A stretch of DNA of 64,000 nucleotides from Desulfuromonadales bacterium (GTDB taxonomy: Bacteria > Desulfobacterota > Desulfuromonadia > Desulfuromonadales > JAGXHI01): the NCBI GenBank assembly GCA_024636295.1, contig JAGXHI010000061.1, positions 62,001 through 126,000 of the forward strand. The letters run 5' to 3'. The notes under the pieces were generated by a model. The model saw nothing but the letters and a program-made list of their open reading frames with translations, searched no databases and had not been told where the DNA came from. The position numbers and the translations under genes are program-made. Below are positions 1 through 8,392 of the stretch, one piece after another. Positions within the stretch are counted from its first letter, which is position 1, and every line of letters starts with the position of its first letter.

Positions 1-2
1 CG

Positions 3-95
3 CAATCGCTTCAGCATAAGCGTTTCGTATTGACCGCAGACGGTGGTAAACAGGTAGTTAATCCACAGATCACGCAGATGGACGCAGATTATTGA
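3..95 (+). CDS. Possible 3' end of an upstream gene
   Basis: One frame is open from the window edge to a TGA at 93-95, giving about 30 residues that end in NPQITQMDADY. The last third of this peptide is encoded by an interspersed repeat (61-149), so if the gene is real its C-terminus was formed by repeat insertion. The peptide is too short to assign. hsdM would be expected upstream of this locus, but these residues do not resemble an HsdM C-terminus that I recognise. Confidence 0.2.
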   Translation, partial: QSLQHKRFVLTADGGKQVVNPQITQMDADY

Positions 96-149
96 ATCCA
101 TGTAAACAGGATTTTTAATCTGCGAAAATCTGTGAAATCTGCGGATGAT
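61..149. repeat. Interspersed palindromic repeat, copy 1
   Basis: The element has the form CGCAGAT-rich left arm, short variable middle, and right arm with AATCTGTGAAATCTGCGGAT. The arms are imperfect inverted repeats. Related copies are at 5471-5549 (inside hsdR) and 7840-7917. The middle of this copy diverges from the other two. It lies just upstream of the DUF1016 gene. Confidence 0.8.
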
Positions 150-172
150 AAAAGACTTTGAGAGGGGGAGAC

Positions 173-1320
173 ATGACGAGGGGGAAATTTCCGGAAAAAT
201 CACAAGTTGAGATTGGGGACGCAGTGCGTCCCGAATTCTACGCGTCGATTGCCGACGTCTTGCAAAAGGCTCGCACCCGCACTTACCGCGCAGTCAACTT
301 CATCATGGTCGAAGCTTACTGGAACGTAGGGCGGATGATTGTGGAGGAAGAGCAGCAGGGAAAAGAGCGGGCGGAATATGGCAAGGAGATGATCCGCGGC
401 CTTTCGGAAAGGCTGACAGCGGAATTCGGCTCAGGGTTTGGCGTTTCGAATCTCGCTTATTTCAGGCAGTTTTACCTGTCGTTTCCAATTTTCCACACAG
501 TGTGTGGAAAATCTGAAGGGGAACAAGCCCTAGAGGGTCGGGCGGCAATTCGTGACGCACTGCGTCCTGAATTGAGCTGGTCGCACTATCGTTTACTTAG
601 CCGGGTGGAGAAAAAGGAGGCAAGAGACTGGTACATGAGGGAGGCGGCTGAACAGAACTGGTCCGTGCGCGCCCTGCAGCGCCAGATAGGCTCCCTCTAT
701 TACGAGCGGATGCTGATGAGCTGCGACAAGGCTCCGGTGGCCGAGGAGATGCGGGAGAAGATCGCACCACTTGCAGCCACCCCCAGGGATTTCATCAAGG
801 ACCCCTACGTGCTGGAGTTCCTCGGCCTGCGGGACAACCCCGGCTTCCGCGAGGCGGAGCTGGAGACCGCCATCATCGGCAAGCTGCAGGCGTTCATGCT
901 GGAGCTGGGCAAGGGCTTCGCCTTCGTCGCCCGCCAGCAGCGGGTCAGCACCGAGACGAAGGACTTCTTCGTCGATCTGGTCTTCTACAACTACATCCTC
1001 AAATGCTTCGTCCTCATCGACCTGAAGTGCGGCGAGCTGAGCCACCAGGATATCGGGCAGATGGACATGTACGTGCGGCTGTACGAGGACCGGGTGAAGG
1101 GGGAGGGGGACACACCGTCGGCATCATCCTCTGCACGGAGAAGGATCATACGGTGGTGAAGTACTCGGTGCTCAGCGAAAGCCGCCAGCTCTTTGCGTCG
1201 AAGTACCGGCTCTATCTGCCGAGCGAGGAGGAGTTGCGGGCGGAGGTTGAGCGGGAGCGGGAGATGGTGGTTAGGGAGAGGATGGAGAGGTATGGGGTGG
1301 AGGTGATGCAGTGTCAGTAA
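173..1320 (+). pseudogene. yhcG: DUF1016/YhcG-family PD-(D/E)XK nuclease, frameshifted
   Basis: The N-terminal DUF1016 region (EAYWNVGRMIVEEEQQGKER, then LSWSHYRLLSRVEKKEARDW) is followed by a PD-(D/E)XK nuclease domain with FVDLVFYN and VLIDLKCGEL, which supply the acidic residues and the lysine. Such proteins are common accessory genes of type I restriction loci. The chosen ATG (173) follows AGAGGGGGAG. The first frame is intact to about 1111 (…RLYEDRVKGEGD). Translation of the family-typical tail (TVGIILCTEKDHTVVKYSVL to YGVEVMQCQ) continues in another frame to a TAA at 1318-1320. One base has therefore been lost or gained in the G-rich tract at about 1096-1112. The core catalytic residues precede the shift, so a truncated product could retain some function. 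Sequencing error is the alternative. The gene overlaps hsdS by 10 bases. Confidence 0.85.
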
Positions 1321-2591
1321 ATTCTAACGCGTATCCATCTGATTGGAAAATAAAGTCGTTAGGCGCAATAGCCAACGGGTTTTTAAGTGGCGGCACACCA
1401 TCAACGAAAAATGAGGAATTCTGGTGTGGATCTGTTCCCTGGATTACCAGCAAATGGCTTAACTCGCGTCTTTACCTTGAAAGCGGAGAGAAGTGTATAT
1501 CTGAGGTTGCGATAGAGAAAAGCGCTACAACAATTATCCCACGAAACAGCTTGATATTCGCTACCAGGGTAGGGGTCGGGAAGGTTGCAATTAATTCCAT
1601 CGATTTAGCAATCAATCAAGATCTTGCCGGAGTCTTGGTTGATGCGGATCGATATGATCTCCGATTTTTAGCCTATCAGCTTCGCTCAAACCGGGTTCAA
1701 ATGGAAGTTTTGTCCCATAAACGCGGAGCAACCATTCAAGGGATCACTCGGGATAATCTTAAACAAATTGAGATTTGCCTCCCCCCTCTAGCTGAACAAC
1801 GCAAAATCGCGCACATCCTTTCGACGGTACAGCGGGCGATTGAAATGCAGGAGCGGATTATTCAGACCACCACCGAGCTGAAAAAGGCCTTCATGAAAAA
1901 GCTCTTCACCGAAGGGCTCAGGGGGGAGCGGCAGAAGGAGACGGAGATTGGGTTGGTGCCGGAGAGTTGGGAACTATTGCCAATTGGAGATCTTTTTGAA
2001 ACCCAGCTTGGCAAGATGTTGTCTCAAAAGGCCAAAGTAGGCACCTCCCCCAAACCCTATTTACGGAACAAAAACGTTCAATGGGAAGGCATCGGCACAG
2101 GCGATATTCTCTACATGGATTTCAACGAGCGAGAGACCGAAAAATTCCGCCTGAGAAAAGGTGATCTTTTGGTGTGCGAGGGAGGAGAGGTTGGGCGCGC
2201 CGCAATCTGGAACGGTGAGATTGACGAGTGTTATTACCAAAAGGCACTTCACCGGTTGCGTCCCAAGGATTCCAGAATTTCAAACGAGTTCATGGCCTAT
2301 TGGATGATGTTCTCATTCTTTCTGAACAATACCTATGGGGTCACCGGTACTCGGACGACTATTGCCCATCTGCCAGAAATTAAACTCAAACCGCTTTTGG
2401 TGCCTGTTCCATCAGTGGAGGAGCAGCAGGAGATCATCGGCGCGCTGAGATCTGTCGACGAAAAGGCTCAAAACCATAGTGTTAAACTTCACGTCATCCA
2501 AGATCTCTTCCGCACCCTCCTCCACGAGCTAATGACCGCGAGCATCCGGGTGGACGAACTGGACCTTCCCGCAATGGACGCAGTGGCATGA
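1311..2591 (+). CDS. hsdS: Type I restriction-modification specificity subunit HsdS
   Basis: The 426-residue protein has the usual two target-recognition domains. The first begins SDWKIKSLGAIANGFLSGGT and the second begins near VPESWELLPIGDLFETQLG. They are separated by a conserved helical spacer (LAEQRKIAHILSTVQRAIEM) and the second is followed by a matching distal helix (VEEQQEIIGALRSVDEK). HsdS sets the DNA sequence recognised by the HsdM2S methylase and the HsdR2M2S nuclease. The GTG start is preceded by GGAGG at 1299-1303 and lies inside the 3' end of the DUF1016 gene. The stop overlaps the next start as ATGA, so the genes are translationally coupled. Partner hsdR lies 2.2 kb downstream, and hsdM is not in the window. 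Target specificity cannot be read from the sequence. Confidence 0.95.
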   Translation: MSVNSNAYPSDWKIKSLGAIANGFLSGGTPSTKNEEFWCGSVPWITSKWLNSRLYLESGEKCISEVAIEKSATTIIPRNSLIFATRVGVGKVAINSIDLAINQDLAGVLVDADRYDLRFLAYQLRSNRVQMEVLSHKRGATIQGITRDNLKQIEICLPPLAEQRKIAHILSTVQRAIEMQERIIQTTTELKKAFMKKLFTEGLRGERQKETEIGLVPESWELLPIGDLFETQLGKMLSQKAKVGTSPKPYLRNKNVQWEGIGTGDILYMDFNERETEKFRLRKGDLLVCEGGEVGRAAIWNGEIDECYYQKALHRLRPKDSRISNEFMAYWMMFSFFLNNTYGVTGTRTTIAHLPEIKLKPLLVPVPSVEEQQEIIGALRSVDEKAQNHSVKLHVIQDLFRTLLHELMTASIRVDELDLPAMDAVA

Positions 2592-2956
2592 GGCTGACTC
2601 GGCGGATGCTGGCGGAAAATCTGGCCTGGATTGCGGCGCTTTCAAAGGATGAGGTGCCGCGGGAAGAGGCCGGGCTAAGGGACCTTCTGAACCGCATGTC
2701 CCGTGACGTGCGCGAGGTCCATGGCCTGTTGACCCAACCGCGGTCGAACGCGGCCGAGTGGCTTGACAAATTGGTGAAGAACCAGGGCGCCGGCGAGCGC
2801 CTTCTGCCGGCGCACGGCGGGATACCGCAAGCTGCGCAGCTTTCAGACGGCGGAAATCGTCCCTATTTTTCGACTCCGTCCCCGACAGCAAAATCCGCCA
2901 GTTCAACCCCGCTACACCGACGCCGAAGGCGCCCTCCCCGGCAAATTTTCTACTGA
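2588..2956 (+). pseudogene. Four-helix-bundle suffix-domain protein remnant, frameshifted and truncated
   Basis: The reading frame begins with a short helical N-terminus (MRLTRRMLAENLAWIAALSK) and proceeds to LVKNQGAGERLLPAHGG. There the frame breaks: the next frame reads GYRKLRSFQTAEIV, which matches the opening of the four-helix-bundle suffix domain proteins often found in hsd loci. A single inserted A near 2822 (GGCGGGATACC) explains the switch. After about 2863 homology stops and a fragment of hsdR begins, so at least the rest of the bundle is deleted. The open frame continues through the scar to 2956 as low-complexity, probably non-native sequence. The ATG overlaps the hsdS stop. Family assignment is from memory of the motif and needs a search. 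Confidence 0.6.
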
Positions 2957-2965
2957 CATCGGCCG
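2864..2965 (+). pseudogene. Fragment of hsdR (5' region), degenerate duplicate
   Basis: Bases 2864-2965 align with 4951-5070 of the full hsdR gene. The stretch encoding FFD…SKIRQFNP followed, after a one-base deletion, by RYTDAEGAL.GKF is nearly identical at DNA level to the intact gene (FFDNLLDAKVRQFNPRYTDA). This is a decayed copy of the HsdR N-terminal region, not a coding gene. It sits directly between the broken four-helix-bundle gene and the hipBA operator region. It marks a recombination junction, consistent with hipBA and a new hsdR having been placed into an older hsdS–hsdR arrangement. Confidence 0.8.
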
Positions 2966-3001
2966 TTACTGATTTCATCTAAGGCCGTAACATCTGAATT
3001 A

Positions 3002-3019
3002 GTCGTCAAATTTGACGAC
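3002..3019. promoter_or_regulatory. Perfect 18-bp palindrome upstream of hipB
   Basis: GTCGTCAAATTTGACGAC is a perfect palindrome 128 bases before the hipB start. HipB antitoxins bind palindromic operators to repress their own operon, so this is a candidate operator. The sequence is not the E. coli HipB consensus. Confidence 0.45.
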
Positions 3020-3095
3020 AAAATTTGCCATTAGGCACATAAGTCGACCAACTAGTCGAATTGATTTTTATAATCCGAGAATTTTGCTCGCAAAA

Positions 3096-3136
3096 TTTGG
3101 CGAATTAGTTTATGCTTTTAGAAGCAATTCGCCAAA
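3096..3136. promoter_or_regulatory. Inverted repeat overlapping the hipB ribosome binding site
   Basis: TTTGGCGAATT (3096-3106) and AATTCGCCAAA (3126-3136) form a perfect 11-bp inverted repeat around a 19-base spacer. A TATGCT sequence at 3111-3116 inside the spacer could be a -10 element. The right arm runs into the Shine-Dalgarno AAAGGAG. The arrangement fits autoregulation by HipB, or an RNA hairpin that masks the ribosome binding site. Confidence 0.5.
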
Positions 3137-3146
3137 GGAGACGACA

Positions 3147-3497
3147 TTGAACATCGAGCCCTTGATGAGCGATAAGGCCGTACTCGAAGAAATCGGCCAT
3201 CGCCTCGCCCGGCGGCGGGTGGAGATGGAATTCACGCAGGCCGCACTGGCCAGGGAGGCCGGGGTTTCCAAGCGTACCGTCGAGCGGGTCGAAGCCGGGG
3301 AGTCGACGCAGACATCGATCCTGATCCGCATCCTGCGCGTCCTGGAACTGCTCGACGCCCTCGATGCGGCGATCCCTGAGGGTGGACCGCGTCCTTTGGA
3401 TCTGTTGAAGCTGCGGGGAAAAGAACGGCAGAGGGCCTCATCGAAAAAGCGAAAGGACCAGCATAAGAAGGAGTGGTCCTGGGGTGACGAGACGTGA
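3147..3497 (+). CDS. hipB: HipB-like antitoxin, XRE-family DNA-binding protein
   Basis: A helix-turn-helix of XRE type occupies roughly residues 20-75 (EFTQAALAREAGVSKRTVER, then ESTQTSILIRILRVL). The C-terminal tail is Lys/Arg-rich. Antitoxins of this type neutralise HipA kinases and repress the operon. The TTG start at 3147 is chosen because AAAGGAG stands 6 bases upstream and the helix-turn-helix is complete from there. The frame is open further upstream, but that part is AT-rich operator DNA. The stop codon overlaps the hipA GTG start. Confidence 0.85.
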   Translation: MNIEPLMSDKAVLEEIGHRLARRRVEMEFTQAALAREAGVSKRTVERVEAGESTQTSILIRILRVLELLDALDAAIPEGGPRPLDLLKLRGKERQRASSKKRKDQHKKEWSWGDET

Positions 3498-4804
3498 GTA
3501 CGGTGGCCGAAGTCAAACTCTGGGGCCGCACCATCGGCGCGGTCGCTCTGGAAGAAGGGGCCGAGACAGCTTCCTTCGAGTACGATCCGGCATTCGTTCG
3601 CAGCGGGATCGAGGTTGCACCGCTGACCATGCCGCTGTCGCGCCGGGTCTATTCCTTCCCTGCGATGGGAAGAGAGGCTTTCTACGGACTGCCCGGCATG
3701 CTCGCCGACTCGCTGCCGGACCGGTTCGGCAACGCCCTGATCAATGCCTGGCTGGCCACCCAGGGGCGCAGCCCCGGTTCATTCAATGCCGTGGAGCGGT
3801 TGTGCTATACCGGGACGCGGGGTATGGGATCGCTGGAGTACACTCCGGCAATCGGCCCCAGAGCGCGCCAGGCTATGCGCATCGAGATCGGTCGCCTTGT
3901 CGTACTTGCTTCCGAGGTCCTGACCCATCGCAACGACCTGCAAGCTTCCTTCGGTGACGATGGCAGCCGGGAGGAGGCTCTGAGGGACATCCTGCGGGTC
4001 GGCACTTCGGCCGGAGGGGCGCGGGCCAAGGCGGTCATCGCATGGAATCCCGCGACCAACGAAGTTCGCTCCGGGCAGGTGAAGGCCGATCCGGGATTCG
4101 AGCACTGGCTCCTCAAGTTCGACGGCGTGGCTGGCAACAAGGACAAGGAGTTGGAAGATCCCAAGGGGTACGGCGCCATTGAGTACGCTTATTATCGAAT
4201 GGCCACAGACGCCGGCATCACCATGAATGAGTGCCGCCTGCTGGAGGAAAACGGCCGGCGACATTTCATGACGCGCCGGTTTGACCGGCTTGAAGACGGG
4301 CAGAAGGTTCACATGCAGTCCCTCGGCGCCTTGGCGCACTTTGATTACAACCTGGTCGGGGCCTACGCTTACGAGCAGGCGTTGGGTGTGATCCGGCAGC
4401 TCGGTCTCTCAATGGGCGCCGTCGAGGAGCAGTTCCGGCGCATGGTCTTCAATATCGTGGCTCGCAACCAGGACGATCATGTCAAGAATATCGCTTTTCT
4501 TATGGACAAAAAGGGCGAGTGGTCTCTCGCGCCCGCCTTTGACATGACCTACAGTTTCCAGCCGAGCGGGAAATGGACCTCGACCCACCAGATGACGCTG
4601 AATGGGAAGCGCGATGGTTTCACTCTGGATGATTTTCGTACCTGCGCTGACTCCGTTTCGATGCAGCGCGGCCGGGCCGAAGCGATTCTCGATGAGGTGC
4701 GCAGGATAGTGACTCGCTGGCCGGAGTATGCCGAGGAGGCTGGGGTCTCAGTAGGCTGGCGGGAGAAGATTGCCCATACACTTCGATTGGAGGGATTCAG
4801 ATGA
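3494..4804 (+). CDS. hipA: HipA-family serine/threonine kinase toxin
   Basis: The 436-residue protein carries the N-terminal HipA subdomain and the kinase-like C-terminal domain. Visible motifs are GTSAGGARAKA (about residue 170, glycine-rich nucleotide/regulatory loop), RNQDDHVKN (about 325, catalytic Asp with Asn) and LAPAFDMTYSF (about 347, Mg-binding Asp). In E. coli, HipA phosphorylates glutamyl-tRNA synthetase and halts translation; the target here is unknown. All key residues are present, so it is probably active. The GTG start overlaps the hipB stop, and the gene's own stop overlaps the hsdR ATG as ATGA. The toxin and the restriction subunit are thus expected to be translated together under HipB control. 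Confidence 0.92.
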   Translation: MSTVAEVKLWGRTIGAVALEEGAETASFEYDPAFVRSGIEVAPLTMPLSRRVYSFPAMGREAFYGLPGMLADSLPDRFGNALINAWLATQGRSPGSFNAVERLCYTGTRGMGSLEYTPAIGPRARQAMRIEIGRLVVLASEVLTHRNDLQASFGDDGSREEALRDILRVGTSAGGARAKAVIAWNPATNEVRSGQVKADPGFEHWLLKFDGVAGNKDKELEDPKGYGAIEYAYYRMATDAGITMNECRLLEENGRRHFMTRRFDRLEDGQKVHMQSLGALAHFDYNLVGAYAYEQALGVIRQLGLSMGAVEEQFRRMVFNIVARNQDDHVKNIAFLMDKKGEWSLAPAFDMTYSFQPSGKWTSTHQMTLNGKRDGFTLDDFRTCADSVSMQRGRAEAILDEVRRIVTRWPEYAEEAGVSVGWREKIAHTLRLEGFR

Positions 4805-7800
4805 GACCGGGAGAACACAAAACCGTTCAATCCCGCATCCTGAGATATGCCCAGGACATCGGCTGGACCTTTGTCCCCCGTGACGAAGCCGAAGCCCGAC
4901 GCGGCTTCGATCCGGACGTGCCGCCGAAAGACCGCCCCAAGGGCGCTTCCCTCTTTTTCGACAACCTCCTCGACGCCAAAGTCCGCCAGTTCAACCCCCG
5001 CTACACCGACGCCGAAGGCGCCCTCCTCGGCAAGTTTCGCCACCTCCACGCCGACATCTTCGGCAACCGCGAATTCGTCGATCACCTGCGCAACCACGGC
5101 AAATACCTCGACCAGGAGGAAAACCGCGAGCGCGACCTGATCCTCATCGACTACGACACCCCCACAAACAACGTTTTCGAAGTCACCGAGGAATTCGCCT
5201 GCCACAACGGCCATTTCGGCACCCGCGAGGACGTGGTCTTTCTGATCAACGGCATTCCGGTGCTGGTGATCGAGTGCAAGAACGCCAGCAAGGACGAGGC
5301 GATCGCCCTCGGGGTGGACCAGATCCGCCGCTATCACCGTGAGACTCCCGAGCTGTTCGTCCCCGAGCAGGTCTTCACCGCCACCGATGCCATCGGCTTC
5401 TCCTACGGGGTGACCTGGAATACGGTACGGCGCAATATCTTTAACTGGAAACTGCAAGAAACCACATCCGATCCGCAGATTACGCAGATGGACGTAGATT
5501 TAAACCAAAACCAAAATAATCTGTGTAAATCTGTGAAATCTGCGGATAACAAGGTTGTCTTTAAGGATGTCCCCGGGAGGCTGGAAACCAAGGTAAAAAC
5601 CTTCTGCGCCATCCCGCAGGTTCTCGCCTTTCTCAAGGACTACATCGTTTTCGCCGAGAAGGACGAGGAACTGCACAAGTACATCCTGCGCCAGCATCAG
5701 ACCGGGGGGGTCGAGGCGGTCGTCCACCGCGCCCTCGATCCCAAGCTCAAACGCGGGCTGGTCTGGCACACCCAGGGGAGCGGCAAGACCTTCACCATGA
5801 TCAAGGCGGCGGAGATGCTCTTCAAGGCGCCCCGGGCGGACAAGCCGACGATTCTGCTGATGATCGACCGCAACGAGCTGGAAGACCAGATGCTCAAGAA
5901 CCTGGCGGCGCTGGGTCTGGGCAACCTGGAGCACGCCACCAGCATCTCCCGCCTGAACAAGCTGCTGCGCGACGACTATCGGGGGATCATCGTCACTATG
6001 ATCCACAAGTTCCGCGACATGCCGGCGGACATCAACACCCGCCCGAACATCTACGTCCTCATCGACGAGGCGCACCGCACCACCGGCGGCGACCTGGGGA
6101 ATTTCCTCATGGCCGGGCTGCCCAACGCCAGCTACATCGGCTTCACCGGCACGCCGGTCGACAAGACCGCCTACGGACGGGGGACGTTCAAGACCTTCGG
6201 CTGCGAGGACGACAAGGGTTATCTGCACAAGTACTCCATCGCTGACAGCATCGAGGACGGCACCACCCTGCCGCTCTACTACAATCTCGCCCCCAACGAG
6301 ATGCTGGTGCCGCACGAGATACTCGACAAGGAGTTCCTGTCCCTGGCCGAGGCGGAAGGGGTGGCCGACATCGAGGAGCTGAACAAGATCCTCGACCGGG
6401 CGGTGAACCTGAAGAACTTTCTCAAGGGGGAGAACCGCATCCGTAAGGTGGCGCAGTACGTGGCCGAGCACTACCGGCAGAATGTCGAGCCCCTCGGCTA
6501 CAAGGCCTTCCTGGTCGGCGTCGACCGGGAAGCCTGCGCCCGCTATAAGCATGCCCTGGACGAATTCCTGCCAACCGAGTATTCCGAGGTGGTCTACACT
6601 GGCAGCAACAACGACTCCGCACTGCTGAAAGAATTCCATCTCGATCCAAAGAAGGAGAGGCAGATCCGCAAGAGCTTCAACAAGCTCGACCATCAGCCGA
6701 AGATCCTTATCGTCACCGAGAAGCTCCTCACCGGCTTCGACGCGCCGGTCCTTTACGCCATGTATCTCGACAAGCCGATGCGCGACCACACCCTCCTGCA
6801 GGCCATCGCCCGGGTGAACCGCCCGTACGAGAACGAGGCGGCCGAGATGGTCAAGCCCCACGGCTTCGTCCTCGACTTCGTCGGCATCTTCGACAAACTG
6901 GAAAAGGCGCTCGCTTTCGACAGCGACGAGATCAACGCCATCGTCAAGGATCTGAAGCTGCTCAAGGTCCTGTTCAAGAACAAGATGGAGGAGAAGGCGC
7001 CCGAGTACATCGGGCTCATCGAGTGGAACTTCAACGACAAGGACGTCGACGCTTTGGTAGAGCATTTCCGCGACCCAGAACGGCGAAAGGAATTTTTCAA
7101 GGAGTACAAGGAAATCGAGATGCTCTACGAGATCATCTCCCCCGACGCCTTTATGCGGCCGTACCTCGACGACTACACAACCCTCTCCGCCATCTATGAG
7201 GTGGTGCGAAAGGAATACGCCCGGCGGGTGTATGTCGACCGCGACTTCCAGCGCAAGACCAACGAGCTTGTGCGGGAGACCATCGACAGCTACGACATCA
7301 CCAGCGTGGACGAGTTCCTCGAGATCAACGCCGAGACGATCGAGCTGATCAAGAAGAAGAAAGGGGGAGATGGCCCCAAGGTGATCAACCTGGTCAAGAG
7401 CATCGCCAAAAAAGCCGAGGAGCAAAGCGACGATCCTTACCTGATCGCCATGGCCGAGCGTGCGAAGGCCGTGCAGGAGAGTTTCGAGAATCGCCAGACC
7501 AGCACGACGGAAGCGCTTGAGGAACTTCTGAAAGAGGTCGCGGCGAATGAGCTGCGGAAGAAGGAGCAGGCGGAAAAAGGCTTCGATGGTCTGACCTTCT
7601 TTGTCTACCGCACTCTTCTGGACGCGAAGGTCGAGAACGCCGAAGAAGTGAGCCGAAAAATCAAAGAGGCCTTCGTCGAGCACCCGAACTGGAAAAGAAG
7701 CGAGAACGCCCTCCGGGACCTGCGCCAGAAGGTGACCTTCGCCATTTTCGCCGGATCGGAAGACCTGGAACAGGTCACAACTCTGGTGGATGAGCTTTTC

Positions 7801-7830
7801 ACCCTTCTGGAAAAGGCTGATAAGATCTGA
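4801..7830 (+). CDS. hsdR: Type I restriction enzyme R subunit HsdR
   Basis: The 1,009-residue protein has an N-terminal PD-(D/E)XK nuclease (VLVIECKNAS near residue 155) and a superfamily 2 translocase: Walker A WHTQGSGKTFTM (about 323), DEAH box VLIDEAHRT (about 421), GFTGTPVDK and QAIARVNRPY. It cleaves unmodified DNA after ATP-driven translocation, in complex with HsdM and HsdS. Residues about 223-250 are encoded by an in-frame interspersed repeat (5471-5549) that adds a Gln/Asn-rich segment (DVDLNQNQNNL) between the nuclease and motor regions. The frame survives, so the enzyme may still work. Its ATG overlaps the hipA stop. Confidence 0.95.
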   Translation: MRPGEHKTVQSRILRYAQDIGWTFVPRDEAEARRGFDPDVPPKDRPKGASLFFDNLLDAKVRQFNPRYTDAEGALLGKFRHLHADIFGNREFVDHLRNHGKYLDQEENRERDLILIDYDTPTNNVFEVTEEFACHNGHFGTREDVVFLINGIPVLVIECKNASKDEAIALGVDQIRRYHRETPELFVPEQVFTATDAIGFSYGVTWNTVRRNIFNWKLQETTSDPQITQMDVDLNQNQNNLCKSVKSADNKVVFKDVPGRLETKVKTFCAIPQVLAFLKDYIVFAEKDEELHKYILRQHQTGGVEAVVHRALDPKLKRGLVWHTQGSGKTFTMIKAAEMLFKAPRADKPTILLMIDRNELEDQMLKNLAALGLGNLEHATSISRLNKLLRDDYRGIIVTMIHKFRDMPADINTRPNIYVLIDEAHRTTGGDLGNFLMAGLPNASYIGFTGTPVDKTAYGRGTFKTFGCEDDKGYLHKYSIADSIEDGTTLPLYYNLAPNEMLVPHEILDKEFLSLAEAEGVADIEELNKILDRAVNLKNFLKGENRIRKVAQYVAEHYRQNVEPLGYKAFLVGVDREACARYKHALDEFLPTEYSEVVYTGSNNDSALLKEFHLDPKKERQIRKSFNKLDHQPKILIVTEKLLTGFDAPVLYAMYLDKPMRDHTLLQAIARVNRPYENEAAEMVKPHGFVLDFVGIFDKLEKALAFDSDEINAIVKDLKLLKVLFKNKMEEKAPEYIGLIEWNFNDKDVDALVEHFRDPERRKEFFKEYKEIEMLYEIISPDAFMRPYLDDYTTLSAIYEVVRKEYARRVYVDRDFQRKTNELVRETIDSYDITSVDEFLEINAETIELIKKKKGGDGPKVINLVKSIAKKAEEQSDDPYLIAMAERAKAVQESFENRQTSTTEALEELLKEVAANELRKKEQAEKGFDGLTFFVYRTLLDAKVENAEEVSRKIKEAFVEHPNWKRSENALRDLRQKVTFAIFAGSEDLEQVTTLVDELFTLLEKADKI
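5471..5549. repeat. Interspersed palindromic repeat, copy 2, inside hsdR
   Basis: The copy runs from ATCCGCAGATTACGCAGATG to AAATCTGTGAAATCTGCGGA and matches copies 1 and 3. It is inserted in a coding region without a stop codon in the hsdR frame and adds roughly 26-28 codons. Confidence 0.85.
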
Positions 7831-7839
7831 CAATCTTTT

Positions 7840-7917
7840 ATCCGCAGATTACGAAGATGAACGCAGATTTAAACCATATCCAATAATCTGCGAAAATCTG
7901 TGCAATCTGTGGATGAT
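7840..7917. repeat. Interspersed palindromic repeat, copy 3
   Basis: Same element as copies 1 and 2, immediately downstream of the hsdR stop. Its right arm contains a GTG (7900) that is in frame with the following metallopeptidase gene. Confidence 0.85.
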
Positions 7918-7932
7918 GAGGTTCTGAAGTTG

Positions 7933-8259
7933 ATGGCAACGGTAGATCAAAAGAAGGCTTTCAAGTCCCGGGTTTACCACTGGGCGGACAAACTGGAAGT
8001 GAAAGTCGTCTGGCTTGGGGTCCGCCCCATGAGAAACAAATGGGCATCCTGCTCCACCAGCGGCCACCTGAACTTCAATTCGGAACTCCTCGATTTCGAC
8101 CGGGATGTCTGGGATTACGTCATCGTCCACGAACTGCTGCACTTCAGCGTGCCTAATCACGGCCGGCTATGGAAGAGCCTGATGCGGGCGTATCTGGGGG
8201 ATTATGAAAGGATTGCGTCAAAGCTTACAGAAAAAGGATTGAGCTGTAAGCGGGGTTAA
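7933..8259 (+). CDS. YgjP/DUF45-type metallopeptidase
   Basis: The 108-residue protein contains the zinc-peptidase motif VHELLHFSVPNHGRLWKSLM (HELLH plus a downstream His), typical of the YgjP/SprT-like DUF45 family. It also has the family's conserved substrate-side segment RPMRNKWASCSTSGHLNFN. DUF45 proteins are frequent companions of type I hsdR genes, but their substrate is not established. The ATG at 7933 is chosen. A GTG at 7900 lies within an interspersed repeat and would add 11 residues. No strong ribosome binding site is seen for either. Confidence 0.85.
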   Translation: MATVDQKKAFKSRVYHWADKLEVKVVWLGVRPMRNKWASCSTSGHLNFNSELLDFDRDVWDYVIVHELLHFSVPNHGRLWKSLMRAYLGDYERIASKLTEKGLSCKRG

Positions 8260-8392
8260 ACAATTCATGGGGGCAATGGACAAGGAAAGTGACTCGGGTG
8301 ACCTCAACGACGCATATTCCCTGAGGAGCGTATAGAGGTCCATGACAGCGACGGAGAGGGCCGCGTGGATCTGGATACGGAGATTTACTTCA

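Noticed and set aside
4549..5457. Minus-strand open frame across the hipA-hsdR junction
   Set aside because: Antisense shadow of two well-supported genes; no domain or ribosome binding site.
5500..7833. Long open frame of 777 codons on the minus strand opposite hsdR
   Set aside because: It mirrors the codon pattern of a GC-rich gene; the plus strand carries all helicase and nuclease motifs and the antisense product has no recognisable domain.
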